The notes under the pieces: model-generated
What the model saw: only the letters and a program-made list of their open reading frames with translations
Database searches by the model: none
What the model was told of the DNA's origin: nothing
NCBI GenBank assembly: GCA_949152475.1
Contig: OX424559.1
Coordinates: forward strand, 30,423,119 to 30,487,118
DNA length: 64,000 bases
Source: Terebella lapidaria
Lineage: Eukaryota; Annelida; Polychaeta; Terebellida; Terebellidae
Direction of reading: 5' to 3'
Translations under genes and position numbers: made by a program
Part shown: one piece after another, positions 37,995-47,720 of the stretch
Numbering within the stretch: position 1 is the stretch's first letter
Layout of the letters: every line of letters begins with the position of its first letter

Positions 37995-39112
37995 ATCAGC
38001 TCTCCTCATTGTTAGAATACATATACACTTTTCGTGCGTTAATTAAAAATGACAGCTAATTGTATAATGTATATTCATGAAAACAGTGGCAACCAGTTCT
38101 ATCATATTTGAACGGAACAAGTTAATATTATTGTTACGGTATACGTTTAAAAAGTGTCAGGATTTTGCCAGTGATAGTAAATGTGAACGATTTTATCACC
38201 ACAGGAAATAGGTTATGTGTCATAATATTTGATACCACTCTCTGTATACTGGGTTTTATAATTGAAGAGACACGGTGTATTCACTTTTATAGTTTATTAA
38301 TTGATTAGCACCAAAACACGAGACGTTTGAGACTAAAGTGGACCACTTTAGACACTTAGTACATAACAACACAACTTTATTAACTGTGAGCCTGTCTCCT
38401 CTTTTGTGACGGTGTATTCAGGCGGCAGAATAGGTCTCGTAGAGCAAAGTTTATGAATTAGACGGAAAAGTTTAATCACTGCTACTTGATGAACGATTTC
38501 CACACTTTATCATTGACACGTTCCCGACTGGGCACTTATTCTATTTTCTACAGTCCGCGATTATGTGTGACCCCATGATTACCATATTACAAATAATACA
38601 GGCGCAGTGAACGCTCGACGTTGGGCGGAGATTACTCGACGATTAGAGTCGATAAAAACCTCTTGAATGATTTAATAAATAAAGTTATGATTTATGAACA
38701 CTTTGTAGGAATGCTCCGACTTCAGAACTTACAATCTCACAGCGTTCCTGTGGATGGGGGTCGAGCTCTGAGTGGCGGCAACTTGCCTTGGGGATGGCGT
38801 TGATGACGTCTGATCCAACGTCGTGACGTCACGTCCTTTTATAGGCTGAGCGTTGAATCACGTGACTCAACTTGAGGGTGCGACCATCGTTCAACTTAGA
38901 CAGATTTGTTATATAAACATTGCCGTTTCCAGCAGGAATTAGCATGGGTCTATGTGCAATATATTCACGAGACTTGTTTTATTAGAAAGATGAGGATTGT
39001 CTGCAACATGGGAGCATGTAATTAAGGTGTATTACGACCCTTTTTTTTTATATAGAATCGTCCGTTGAAATGAAGATATTCAGCCATTTTACTGAGATAT
39101 CATGCATACACA
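37995..39112. other. Intergenic DNA, nothing recognised
   Basis: I see no gene, tandem repeat or element end here. The 60-codon frame at 38,621-38,803 has no recognisable feature. The sequence flanks the LTR element and ends with its presumed target site CACA (39,109-39,112). Confidence 0.5.
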
Positions 39113-39990
39113 TGTGACGTTTGGTAGGTAATGGCTTGTTTCGTCTTTGGTGTGCCCAAAAGCCCGGTTTCTTGATCATATAGACTTTATGTAACTCCCG
39201 CTCGTGGTGATTCGAGAGCCGTCACTAAATTGGTGTTCCCAACGCTGGTGTATCATCACTCTGTAGCTCACCGGCTTCACTTAGGCAAGAAGCAAGATGT
39301 AAATAAAATGAAGATTTATCGACATCAAATAAACTTACTATTTGTATGGCTGGTCACCCACGTGACGTACAAATATGAAGTCCAGACATGGAGCACTGTA
39401 TGATCACATTTCAGAAAATAAATAGTGCACGAGGGCACAACTAAAAAGAGTTCTTAGCCGGCGGCGTCTCTCTGTCCTTTCCCGTTGAAGTTTCCCGTCC
39501 CGTTTAGTCGAATGGTTTCTCCAGGTAGTCGGTCTAAATCCCGGTTGACTCTAAGGCCCTGAAGAAGGAGTTGTCCGCACGGAGGTCGTCGAGTCCCTTG
39601 GCTGTGGCGGTGACGATCTCCCCACGGTCGATGTCGCTGTTGCAGTGCTCTCAGAGCGGCCGTCTGCTCTCCCTTATATAGCCAGGGTGGCTGCGCGCGC
39701 ATCTTCGTCCGCGAACGTCTCTTCCCTACTCTTCTCCAACGGTTCTTCCGCGAAGGCTCCTCTTCCGCGAACGGTGCTTCCGCGACTGATGCTTCCGCTG
39801 ATGATGCTTCCGCAATCGTGCTTCCGCGAACGGTTCTTCCGCGAACGATGCTTCCGCTGATGATGCTTCCGCGATCGTGCTTCCGCGAACGGTTCTTCCA
39901 TGAACGGTGTCTTCGCCAGTGGACTTTGAAGGTCACGTGACCGTTCCTAACGAACGTTTTTAGCGCGGCAGTTGCATGTATTTTGTTACA
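39113..39990 (-). repeat. 3' LTR (left on plus strand)
   Basis: On the element strand it starts TGTAACAAAATACATGC and ends CCAAACGTCACA, giving TG...CA ends. It aligns along its length with 44,555-45,425 but with substitutions and indels, mainly in the CTTCCGCGAACG repeat part (about 39,700-39,910), where it has extra copies. The LTRs differ visibly, so the insertion is not very recent. Confidence 0.9.
39674..39680 (-). promoter_or_regulatory. TATA box in left LTR
   Basis: GGCTATATAAGG on the minus strand sits after the repeat-rich U3-like part and is conserved in the other LTR. It is a likely RNA polymerase II core promoter. Confidence 0.6.
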
Positions 39991-40012
39991 TATCCACCCT
40001 TTCTGGAGATCA
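39991..40012 (-). other. Polypurine tract candidate
   Basis: On the minus strand the bases just before the 3' LTR read CCAGAAAGGGTGGATA, a purine-rich run expected for plus-strand DNA priming. It is only moderately pure. Confidence 0.5.
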
Positions 40013-40110
40013 ACGTCCCCGTTGATCCTTTCTCTCTCTTCTTTTCTCTTCTTCCTCCTTCTTCGTCTCTTCCTTCCTGGCTGCTGTGTACAGGGCTCTC
40101 TCCCTCCTCT

Positions 40111-40806
40111 TCACTGGCGCTCTACCTCGCTCTCGGACGTCTCCGCCAGTCTGTCCCGAGCGTCTGTGTAGGCTCGGAGCTGTTCTCGGAGCAGCTTGGT
40201 CTCCCTGATGTGGGCCCGCAGCTCCCTCCGGCGGCTCTTCTCCCGCTGAGAGGCCTCCCCTCGCAGCTGCAGCACCTCGGACTCGAGCTGTCTCTGCTCC
40301 TCCTTGGACTGGAGCCGAGCCTCAGCCTGGCTCAAGTGGCGTCGTCCTGTCGCTATAGTGGACGCCAGGTCCTTCAGGGCCTTCTCGCCGGCAGTGTCCG
40401 CTCTGCCCAGGCCCTCCACGTACGGTCGCAGCTGGTCCTCTTCCTTCCGAACTGGCTTGAGGAACCAGCTCAAATCCAGGGGCTTGTAGGTAGGGGCTGA
40501 GTCTCTGGGAACGGGGGGTCCGTCATCCGCGGGGGTGGGAGCCTCCGGGGACTTCTCCTCTCTCCGCTCCTGCTGAGACTCCGGTTCCTCTTCGCTATTC
40601 GGGGGGTCGTCCTCGTGGTCTGAGGCGTCCTCTGACCTGGGGGCGTCCTCTCGGGGGCTTGACGGCGTGCACTCTGGTTTCGGGCTGCTCAGGCGTCCGG
40701 TTCCGCCACTTGGTGGAGTTTGGTGTAAGGGGCCCATGCTCCCTCCCGTGCTCCTCTCGGTACCACTGTTCCCTCTTAGGTTCGTCTTGGGTTGTTTTTC
40801 CACCAT
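40111..40806 (-). pseudogene. Charged coiled-coil protein at the 3' end of the LTR element
   Basis: A 231-codon frame begins at an ATG. Its first half is Pro/Ser/Glu-rich and acidic (for example SDHEDDPPNSEEEPES). The second half, from about residue 115, is rich in E, R, L and Q with a heptad-like pattern (EQRQLESEVLQLRGEAS), indicating a coiled coil. It overlaps the protease frame in another frame. It could be the C-terminal remnant of a longer pol whose RT-RH-IN part was deleted, or an accessory protein. No known domain is recognised. Confidence 0.5.
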
Positions 40807-41746
40807 CAGGACGAAATCCCAGGTCGATCACGGCCTCTATCCCGTGAAGTTCGGCTAGGATAGTCCCCATCAGCACAGTGCAAACTCCAGCGCCGGCGTT
40901 CAGGAGTACCACCGGCACCAGGCGTCCTCGGGGTCGTACAAGGGCTCGTCCCATTACAAGGGGGTCGTCCTCCAAGGGCTCTCTTGCGAACTGCACGAGG
41001 CCGGCCTTCGGAACTCCTCCCTCACTTCCCGTCAGCTTGAGGTCCACCATCATCTCCGAAAAGGGTGGCAAGACGACTGTCTCTTCCGTCACCAGTGTGT
41101 AGACGGCGTCCTCGTGGCCCGAGCTCATTACTACGGTAGTGTCGCCCACCTGCCACTCGCCCTTACGCAGATCCAGCTGTCCCCCAATCTGTTGAAGTAC
41201 ATCAAGCCCCAGCACACCCGGGATCCCTAGCTTGGCTACCAGTACGTCTGCCGACACGAGTCGTGTGCCCAGTAGAAGTTGTGCTGTCATTTCTCGAACC
41301 TGTAAGTAGTCTCCGGTTGCTGCCCGTAACCTTACTCTCGTCTGCCTTATCATCGCTTTATGTTCGTCATCCATTTGGTTGAAGAGACAATAGTCCAGAA
41401 CGGTGGAAGAGGCACCCGTGTCCACCAACATACGAGTCGCCTTCCCCATAACGTGGCATGCCGCATACCACACCAATGCGCCTCGGGCACCGGCTGACAG
41501 CGACACCACCTGGCCATTTCTGACAATCTTAAGAGAGCTGCCACTTTCCTCAGGGACGCCGCCCTGGATAAGTACCGAGTCATCCACCCAGAGTGATGCA
41601 CCACCCTGGTCCTCTCTATCAGTCTTAAGGGAATCACTCCCCTTAGAACCGCCGCTCCGGATAAGTAATGAGTCGTCCACCAGCAATGGCTGCTGCGCTG
41701 GCCCCTTGGTCATTCCCCTCACCCGGCCCTCCGTCTCCTCTTTCAC
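40595..41746 (-). CDS. Retropepsin-like aspartic protease of the LTR element
   Basis: This 383-codon frame carries the retroviral-type aspartic protease signature RMLVDTGASSTVLDY (about residues 105-120), and GIPGVLGLDVLQQIGGQLDL about 65 residues later matches the second conserved block of Gypsy proteases. The N-terminal part repeats a short motif (LLVDDSLLIRSGG and LWVDDSVLIQGG). It follows a short frame (42,179-41,760), from which it is separated by a frame change at a G11 run (41,773-41,783). No RT follows. In active elements this protease processes Gag-Pol. Confidence 0.85.
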   Translation of the reverse strand: MKEETEGRVRGMTKGPAQQPLLVDDSLLIRSGGSKGSDSLKTDREDQGGASLWVDDSVLIQGGVPEESGSSLKIVRNGQVVSLSAGARGALVWYAACHVMGKATRMLVDTGASSTVLDYCLFNQMDDEHKAMIRQTRVRLRAATGDYLQVREMTAQLLLGTRLVSADVLVAKLGIPGVLGLDVLQQIGGQLDLRKGEWQVGDTTVVMSSGHEDAVYTLVTEETVVLPPFSEMMVDLKLTGSEGGVPKAGLVQFAREPLEDDPLVMGRALVRPRGRLVPVVLLNAGAGVCTVLMGTILAELHGIEAVIDLGFRPDGGKTTQDEPKREQWYREEHGREHGPLTPNSTKWRNRTPEQPETRVHAVKPPRGRPQVRGRLRPRGRPPE

Positions 41747-41759
41747 GGCCGCTTGTTGT

Positions 41760-42179
41760 TCAGTAGAATGGAGGGGGGGGGGGTCCCTGCTGTTTCGCAG
41801 CTTCTAGCCTCAAGGTTGTAACCTGCTGGTCCTCCTTGCTGCTAGCAGAAACCTCGTTGATGTCTCCGTGGGCCCCCAGACGCTCCACGGCTCCATCGGT
41901 CTGCATTTCGTCGACGTCTCCGCGGGTCATTAGACGCTCCACGGCTCCATCGGTTTGCTGTACATTGGCACTCCCGTCTGTGTTGACAGGCTTGCCCTCC
42001 AAATAGTCGAGAATTCGATCCTCGAGCTCCTCCCGTGGCCATCCAGTCACTTCGGATGCGCTTCGGAAAATCCTGCTCAAAATCTGTGAAACTATAAATT
42101 CCCCCCTGGCAATGTGTTTTTCACGTCTTCGTCGAGCTTCTCGCCTGTGAAGCCGTGCACACACCTGCCAATGGCCCAT
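41760..42179 (-). pseudogene. N-terminal pol segment before the protease
   Basis: This 139-codon frame holds two near-repeats (TDGAVERLMTRGDVDE and TDGAVERLGAHGDINE) and ends in poly-proline caused by the C-run. It lies just after the gag stop (42,203) and leads into the protease frame across an 11-base homopolymer. The break is probably an indel in that run. No catalytic motif is seen. Confidence 0.55.
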
Positions 42180-42202
42180 ACGGTTGGGGGCGGGTATGAG
42201 CC

Positions 42203-42697
42203 CTACTGGTTTTCCGACTCCTCATCCGAGCCGTTCAGCTCACCAATCTCTTCGATTAGTCGACTCAAGCGCTCCTCCTTGGTCCGAGGTGGCGGCCGGT
42301 CTGGACACTGGTATTTCCGATGACCCGTTTTCCCGCAGTACCAGCAGTCATCTGGTCCCGGCCTGGCGCTTGGTCCCTGGTTCTCAGCAGTGGCGGCCCT
42401 CGGCTTGATGGATAGCACCTGCTCACACAGCTCGATTAGTCGATCCAGCTTCCTGTCCTGACTCTCAAAGAGCCCTTTGAAGTAGGGAAGTCTGGGTAGA
42501 CCCGCTACGTTCGGCTGCTGGCTCTGCTGCCCACTGGTGGTAGCTCCGCCCTCCTGCTGGTTCTTCAGTAGCTGCAGGACCCGTCCTATTGCTGGCACGG
42601 AGTCTTCTGACTCGATGGACATCACCGGCTTTCCAGGCTTAGGCTTGACACATTCGTACTGGGTTACGAACGCTATGGCCTCCTCCATGGTCTTCAT
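42203..42697 (-). CDS. Gag nucleocapsid region with CCHC zinc knuckle
   Basis: This 164-codon frame contains CWYCGKTGHRKYQC near residues 117-130, a canonical CX2CX4HX4C knuckle for RNA binding. It begins with MKTMEEAIAFVTQYE, which continues the capsid C-terminus of the preceding frame. The two frames overlap at ATGA after an A6 run (about 42,696-42,704), so gag is broken there by a 1-nt frame change. Confidence 0.85.
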   Translation of the reverse strand: MKTMEEAIAFVTQYECVKPKPGKPVMSIESEDSVPAIGRVLQLLKNQQEGGATTSGQQSQQPNVAGLPRLPYFKGLFESQDRKLDRLIELCEQVLSIKPRAATAENQGPSARPGPDDCWYCGKTGHRKYQCPDRPPPRTKEERLSRLIEEIGELNGSDEESENQ

Positions 42698-43479
42698 TTT
42701 TTCATGAGCACCATCACCTTCATGTCCCCGTCTGGATGGCCCTGCCAGAAGTGGTCTAAGGCGATAGCCTCCTGAGCTGCGGAGTTCAGATCCGGGTAAC
42801 CACGGCCGGCCAGTCGCTGTAGTTCATAGCCGTACTGCTGGGGTGTCTCTGCCTTCCTGCGGGTTCTCTGTCCCAAGGTCGCCTTGTAGGACTCCTCCTG
42901 ACAGTCAGGGTCGAATCGTAGGGTCAGCTTGTCGGTCAGAACATCGATGTCCCTCCGGTCTGCAGGACTCAGGCTCATTAGCATTCGTCGCGCCTCTCGT
43001 GTCAAGCTTCCGGCTAAATAGACGCCCTGTTCCCGCTTGCTCCATCCGTTGACCTCTGCGATGACGTCAAAGTGGGCCCGGTATACCGGCCACTCTATGG
43101 ATGTCCCATCAAACTTGTCAGGTGTCAGCATCTTCCGGTTCCTTCTACCGCCCTGATTCCAGGCTGTACTGTCCTCGGACGACGAGTCCTCCTGCCTCCG
43201 TCTCGGTCTAGGGCTTCGTCGGTGCAGCGGCGGTCCCCGCCTCGGTGGTCGCTTCCCCCGTCCTGGGTAACCATGGCTGCTGTCGGTCCCTCCCTCTGGT
43301 GAAGGCCCTTCATCGCCCGATGATGAGAAAGGGTGCTGTCCCCGGCCTCCCTGGGTGCCTGAAATGGAAGTCTGATGCCTCCAGGAGGCTGGCTGTCTCG
43401 TTTGTCGACTGGGTGAAGACCTCCCTCTTCCGCGAACGCTGTCTTCCGCGAACCTTCCGTGAATGGACTCTTCCGCCAA
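42694..43479 (-). CDS. Gag capsid region (Retrotrans_gag-like)
   Basis: The C-terminal two thirds match the capsid of Gypsy elements. They begin with LTPDKFDGTSIEWPVYRAHF and continue with NGWSKREQGVYLAGSL, then YGYELQRLAGRGYP. The N-terminal ~100 residues are Arg/Gly/Ser-rich with copies of the repeat-encoded FAEDSxRGR motif. The frame differs from the upstream gag part (44,600-43,125). Confidence 0.8.
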   Translation of the reverse strand: MAEESIHGRFAEDSVRGRGRSSPSRQTRQPASWRHQTSISGTQGGRGQHPFSSSGDEGPSPEGGTDSSHGYPGRGKRPPRRGPPLHRRSPRPRRRQEDSSSEDSTAWNQGGRRNRKMLTPDKFDGTSIEWPVYRAHFDVIAEVNGWSKREQGVYLAGSLTREARRMLMSLSPADRRDIDVLTDKLTLRFDPDCQEESYKATLGQRTRRKAETPQQYGYELQRLAGRGYPDLNSAAQEAIALDHFWQGHPDGDMKVMVLMKK

Positions 43480-44600
43480 CAGCTCCCGAAGAAGTTCTTC
43501 CGCGAACAGGCCCCTTCCGCGAATGCTGTCTTCCGCGAGTCTTCCGCGAACCGGCTCACCCGCGAATGGTCTTCCCCGTCTACTCTGAAAAACTGGAAAG
43601 GAAAATTGGTCACCTGGATCTCTACTTTCGTCGAGCCGCCGTCTGGGTGAAGACTCCTCTCTTCTGCGAACACCCTCATCCGCGAGTCGTCCTCGTCCGC
43701 GAACGTGGTCGTCTGCGAAGGGCCCTCTCCGGTCACAAGCGTCCTCGTCACCAAAGACTCCCCCTCACCCGCGAGCACGTTCATCCACGAAGGATCCCCG
43801 GCTGCAAGCGTCCCTGCCGCCGAAGAATGCCTCTCGTCCGCGAAGAGTCCACTCCCTCTCGAGCTGCTCTCTTGGGTAGGAGCCCAAGTAACCCGTCCTC
43901 CAGTCGCTCCCGTTTGTAGACTCGTCACACTAGACCGCTGCCCTGTTGCACCAGACTGCTGCTGGGACTGGTCCCAAAGCCGCCTCAATGCTGGATTCTC
44001 TGGAGGTGCCACACTCGGACTCTGCTCTGGTATCTGTAGCCGATCCCTCCCCGCCCAGATTTCGCCATCCTCCCCGTCCAGGTTGACGTACTCCGCTCCC
44101 AGCACTCGTCGAAACTCGGGGCCCCTCCTAATGCTCTCAAGGTAGGTCAACCTCTCTCTGTCTCGATCATACTACCACCCAGAGTCGTGTCCAACGGACC
44201 TGAAAGGAAAACGGTTGTCGGGTGTCTGGCTCCGGGGTCTCTGCTGACTCGTCGACTGGGCCATGGAAGGTCTCGACCTCCCTGGATGCTCCTCATTCGT
44301 CAAAACACCATGTCCACCCCTGGCTGTGAAGCTGCTCTTCCGCGAACGGTCGTCTTCCGCGAACGTCGACTTCCGCGAACGGTCGTCGTCCCCTCCCTCC
44401 AAGGTCGTCTTCCGCGAATGGTTGTCGTCCGCGAACGTCTTCCGCGAACCGTCGTCTTCTGCGGCGAGTTTCGTCGTTCTCGCCGGACATGAGTGATGCT
44501 GAGGTTCGTTTCCTGGCAGTAAACCCTCGGGGATCCTTTTCACGGCACCAAGTTGTGACGTTTGGTAGGTAATGGCTTGTTTTGTCTTTGGTGTGACCAA
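43125..44600 (-). pseudogene. Gag N-terminal region with internal stop
   Basis: The minus-strand frame runs from the LTR edge to 43,125. One in-frame TAG (44,172-44,174) separates an upstream 142-codon part from a 341-codon part that starts YLESIRRGPEFRRVLGAEY. Both parts contain SRKTFAE/RSRKSTFAE-type repeats encoded by CTTCCGCGAACG units. The gag start is uncertain (an ATG gives MAQSTSQQRPRS). The frame shifts to 43,479-42,694 further on. Confidence 0.65.
44536..44554 (-). other. Primer-binding site candidate
   Basis: Directly inside the 5' LTR the minus strand reads ACTTGGTGCCGTGAAAAGG. The TGGTGCCG core is typical of tRNA-primed start sites in LTR elements. I cannot name the tRNA with confidence. 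Confidence 0.6.
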
Positions 44601-45425
44601 AAACCTGGTTTCTTGATTGTATAGACTTTATGTAACTCCCGCTCGTTGTGATTCGAGAGCCGTCACTTAATTGGTGTTCCCCAACGCTGGTGTATCATCA
44701 CTCAGTAGCTCACCGGCTTCACTTAGGCAAGAAGCAACTCAGATGTAAATAAAATGAAGATTTATCGACATCAAATAAACTTACTAATTGTATGGCTGGT
44801 CACCCACGTGATGTACAAATATGAAGTCCATACATGGAGCACTGTATGATCACATTTCAAAAATAAATAGTGCACGAGGGCACAACTAAAAAGAGTTCTT
44901 AGCCGGCGGCATCTCTCTGTCCTTTCCCGTTGAAGTTTCCCGTCCCGTTTAGTCGATTGGTTTCTCCAGGTAGTCGGTCTAAATCCCGGTTGACTCTAAG
45001 GCCCTGAAGAAGGAGTCGTCCGCACGGAGGTCGTCGAGTCCCTTGGCTGTGGCGGTGACGATCTCCCCACGGTCGATGTCGCTGTTGCAGTGCTCTCAGA
45101 GCGGCCGTCCACTCTCCCTTATATAGCCAGGGTGGCTGCGCGCGCATCTTCGTCCGCGAACGTCTCTTCCCTACTCTTCTCCACGTGGTGAAGACTGCGT
45201 CCGCGAACGGTTCTTCCGCGAAGGCTCGTCTTCCGCTGATGATGCTTCCGCAATCGTGCTTCTGCGAGTGCTTCTGCGAACGATGCTTCCGCTGATGATG
45301 CTTCCGCGATCGTGCTTCCGCGAACGGTTCTTCTGCGAACGGTGTCTTCGCCAGTGGACTTTGAAGGTCACGTGACCGTTTCTAACGAACGTTTTTAGCG
45401 CGGCAGTTGCATGTATTTTGTTACA
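44555..45425 (-). repeat. 5' LTR (right on plus strand)
   Basis: This 871-bp partner of 39,113-39,990 has the same TG...CA ends. On the element strand, U3 (about 45,425-45,126) holds CTTCCGCGAACG-type repeats. Its conserved TATA box (45,119-45,125) precedes the R/U5 part. Confidence 0.9.
45119..45125 (-). promoter_or_regulatory. TATA box in 5' LTR
   Basis: GGCTATATAAGG on the minus strand, about 300 bp inside the LTR, is the expected promoter of the element. Transcription would run leftward through gag. Confidence 0.6.
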
Positions 45426-45462
45426 CACATGTGGCGGTGGCACACGTAGGTGTCCAAATATG

Positions 45463-46709
45463 TCTAGATCTAATTATTAAGGCATTTCGGCAGAAATGCC
45501 CTTATGGTTTTAGCAGATTTTTACTTTTTCTTTCTTTTTTTTTTTCTTCTTCCGCCAGTTTTGGTTTCCGTACGATAACTTTAGATTGTCTCGATGGATC
45601 CTTGCCAAATTTTCACCAATAGTCAGAAATGATATGTGGAAGAATCCTATTTCTTTGAGCCGGCTCCGAGGTCCGTGAGGATGAATTCAAGGTTTTTGGT
45701 TTCCAGACAATAACTCGAAAAATATTCAGGCAATAGTTGCAGAACTTTGCATGGAGGTTTATATACCACCAAGGAAGAAGTCTCTTGATTTTGGGATTGA
45801 TATGTCAAACGACCTTTGACCTACAGGTCGAAATAATTTTTTGCTGAGTCATCCTTGAGGCTTCCTACATATCTTGGAAAAGGTACGTCGTAGAGTGAAA
45901 CGGACGTTATTTTCGGACTCGTCGCCTTAGACAACCATGTCTGAGCGGTATTATGGATGAACTTTGACCTTGACCAAAAATTTTTTTGCCGAGTTGACAT
46001 TTTTTGTTTTCGTCGATATATCGGAAACGGTGTGTCGTAGAGCGAAATGGACGCTATTTTCGGACTTATCGCCCTAGACAAACATGTCTAAGGTGTATTA
46101 TGAATGAACTTTGACCTTGACCCGAAATTTGTTTTGCCGAGTCGGCATTTTTCGTTTTCGTCGATATCTCGGAAACGGTGCGTCGTAGAGCGAAACGGAC
46201 GTCATTTTTGGACTCGTCGACCTAGACAAACATGTCTCAGGGTATTATGGATGTACTTTGACCTTGACCCGAAATTTTATTGCCGAGTCGGCATTTTTCG
46301 TTTTCGTCGATATCTCGGAAACAGTGCGTCGTAGAGTGAAACGGACGATATTTTTGGACTCCTCGCCCTAGACAAGCATGTCTCAGGGGTATTATGGATG
46401 AACTTTGACCTTGACCCGAAATTTTTTTGCCGAGTCGGCATTTTTCGTTTTCATTGATATCTCTTAAATGGTGCATTGAGAGGGAAACGGACGTTATTTT
46501 CGGACTCGTAGCTCTAGACAAACATGTCTAAGGGTATTACAGATGAACTTTGACCTTGACCTGAAATTTTTTTGCTGATTCAACATTTTTCATTTTCGTC
46601 GATATCTAGGAAACTGTGTGTCGTAGAGTCCGTGGCAATGTTTTGAATATTACAAATTAGTCCTAACACCGAAATGCCTCCAAGGCATCTTTAGGCCTTG
46701 ACGTCTAGT
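45463..46709 (+). mobile_element. Helitron-like non-autonomous element with 147-bp tandem core
   Basis: It starts TCTAGATCTAATTATTAAGG and ends in CTAGT (46,705-46,709). A small stem AAGGC/GCCTT lies 5-6 bp before that terminus. The subterminal GGCATTTCGG near the start recurs inverted (CCGAAATGCC) near the end (46,668-46,677). TC...CTAGT with a hairpin just upstream is the Helitron signature, and subterminal inverted repeats plus a tandem core suggest a Helentron/HINE relative. It contains no coding sequence. Plus-strand polarity is inferred from the hairpin. Confidence 0.55.
45810..46640. repeat. 147-bp tandem repeat, about 5.7 copies
   Basis: The landmark GA(A)CTTTGACCTTGACC recurs at 45,959, 46,106, 46,253, 46,400 and 46,545, with a degenerate first copy near 45,810. 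Each unit contains TCGATATCTCGGAAACGG and TAGACAAACATGTCT. Since 147 is divisible by three, frames stay open across copies, which explains the apparent ORFs here. Confidence 0.88.
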
Positions 46710-47520
46710 TATCTTGATAATTTCTGTGGATTTGGTCAGTCAAACTCATGTTTTTTATCATCCATGACTGTGTGGCTCAAATGTGTGACTGGCTGGACTT
46801 TAATTGCTCTGGCTCTCAATCAACCATCTTGCCGAAAGTTGACAGTTTTACAGATTGTTTTAGTGACATTTCTGGTTTGACAGCTCCTGTCAGCTGGTCT
46901 GAATTGCACTTGAGTACTATTGAATATGTCTTGATGATATCAGGCTGCGTTGACACTTGATTTCTCTGCCTCAGATATATCCAGGAGTAGGCTCAACATC
47001 AATTTATTAGAAGCTAGTAGAATTCAATAACAAGTGACAGGTCAGTGATAATAAATACAGATTCGATGTGATCCACATTTCATTCATGTACAGTACATAA
47101 CCATAATCACAGACTGAACAATATTTACAGAATAATTTAGGTAACAACATTTTGACAGTACAGTGTATGTACAAAATAATTATCTTAGACATTTCAATCA
47201 ACTGCAGGCAAATTCATCACAATATGTTCTGTGGAAAGGGTAAATTACGGAGATTCCAAAAATTAACTGAGTTCCTAGAATTATTTGAAATTATGGAGAT
47301 TCCTAACATTTACTGACTTTCTAAACTACTAAGTGTGAAATGCAGTTGATAGTAACTTGCTATAATAACTTGTAACTAGTAGGCTGAGTTTCTATAATAC
47401 TAACTGTGAAATTCAGTTAATAGTAACTTGTAATACTGCTAAATGTACTAATAACGTAGTATGTATTCTGACAGTACAGTGTATGTACAAAATAATTATC
47501 TTAGACATTTCAGTCAACTG
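46710..47520. repeat. Intergenic DNA with a 52-bp direct repeat
   Basis: TGACAGTACAGTGTATGTAC and the following ~32 bp occur at 47,153-47,204 and 47,469-47,520 with one mismatch, 264 bp apart. The second copy ends where a SINE begins. Between them is a degenerate AGTTAATAGTAACTTG-type repeat. No gene is seen from 46,710 to 47,152. Confidence 0.7.
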
Positions 47521-47720
47521 TGAGGGCGAGATGGCCGAGTGGTTACGTGCGAGCGCTTAGTCGCTCAATTTGAACCAACAGCTATCGCCGGCGTGGGTTC
47601 GATCCTACGTCAGGCCGCATGTGCGGTAATTGTAGGGGAATTTTCTCCCTGCCCTCACAACTGGCAGTGTGCCCGTGACTCGGATATCACGTAAAATGGA
47701 GGTCGTGCCAATAATTAACA
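47521..47720 (+). repeat. tRNA-derived SINE
   Basis: The A box TGGCCGAGTGG (47,532-47,542) and B box GGGTTCGATCC (47,595-47,605) are near-perfect RNA polymerase III promoter elements at normal spacing. The head resembles a class II (Leu/Ser-type) tRNA, but the acceptor ends do not pair. A ~110-bp unrelated body follows (CCCTGCCCTCACAACTGGC and onward). The 3' end is not clear. Confidence 0.75.

Larger units (their letters stand above)
39113..45425 (-). mobile_element. Gypsy-type LTR retrotransposon lacking RT, RNase H and integrase
   Basis: Two long terminal repeats (39,113-39,990 and 44,555-45,425) flank a 4.56-kb interior read on the minus strand. A 4-bp CACA is present on both sides (39,109-39,112 and 45,426-45,429) as a possible target duplication. 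The interior encodes gag with a CCHC zinc knuckle and a retropepsin with DTGAS, then a charged coiled-coil protein. No reverse transcriptase, RNase H or integrase frame is visible and there is no room for them. Stops and frame changes mark it as decayed. It would depend on an autonomous relative. Confidence 0.85.

Noticed and set aside
39454..39936. 160-codon minus-strand frame in the left LTR
   Set aside because: It lies entirely in the LTR and consists largely of the translated CTTCCGCGAACG minirepeat; the same region in the other LTR is broken.
40111..40806. Envelope protein of the LTR element
   Set aside because: No signal peptide, membrane segment or cysteine pattern; it is a charged coiled coil.
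45821..46521. Open frames with repeated SKATSPKITSVSLYD
   Set aside because: The 147-bp repeat unit is divisible by three, so frames stay open by arithmetic. No start context or domain is present.
47521..47610. Functional tRNA gene
   Set aside because: A and B boxes are good, but the acceptor ends do not pair and an unrelated SINE body follows.
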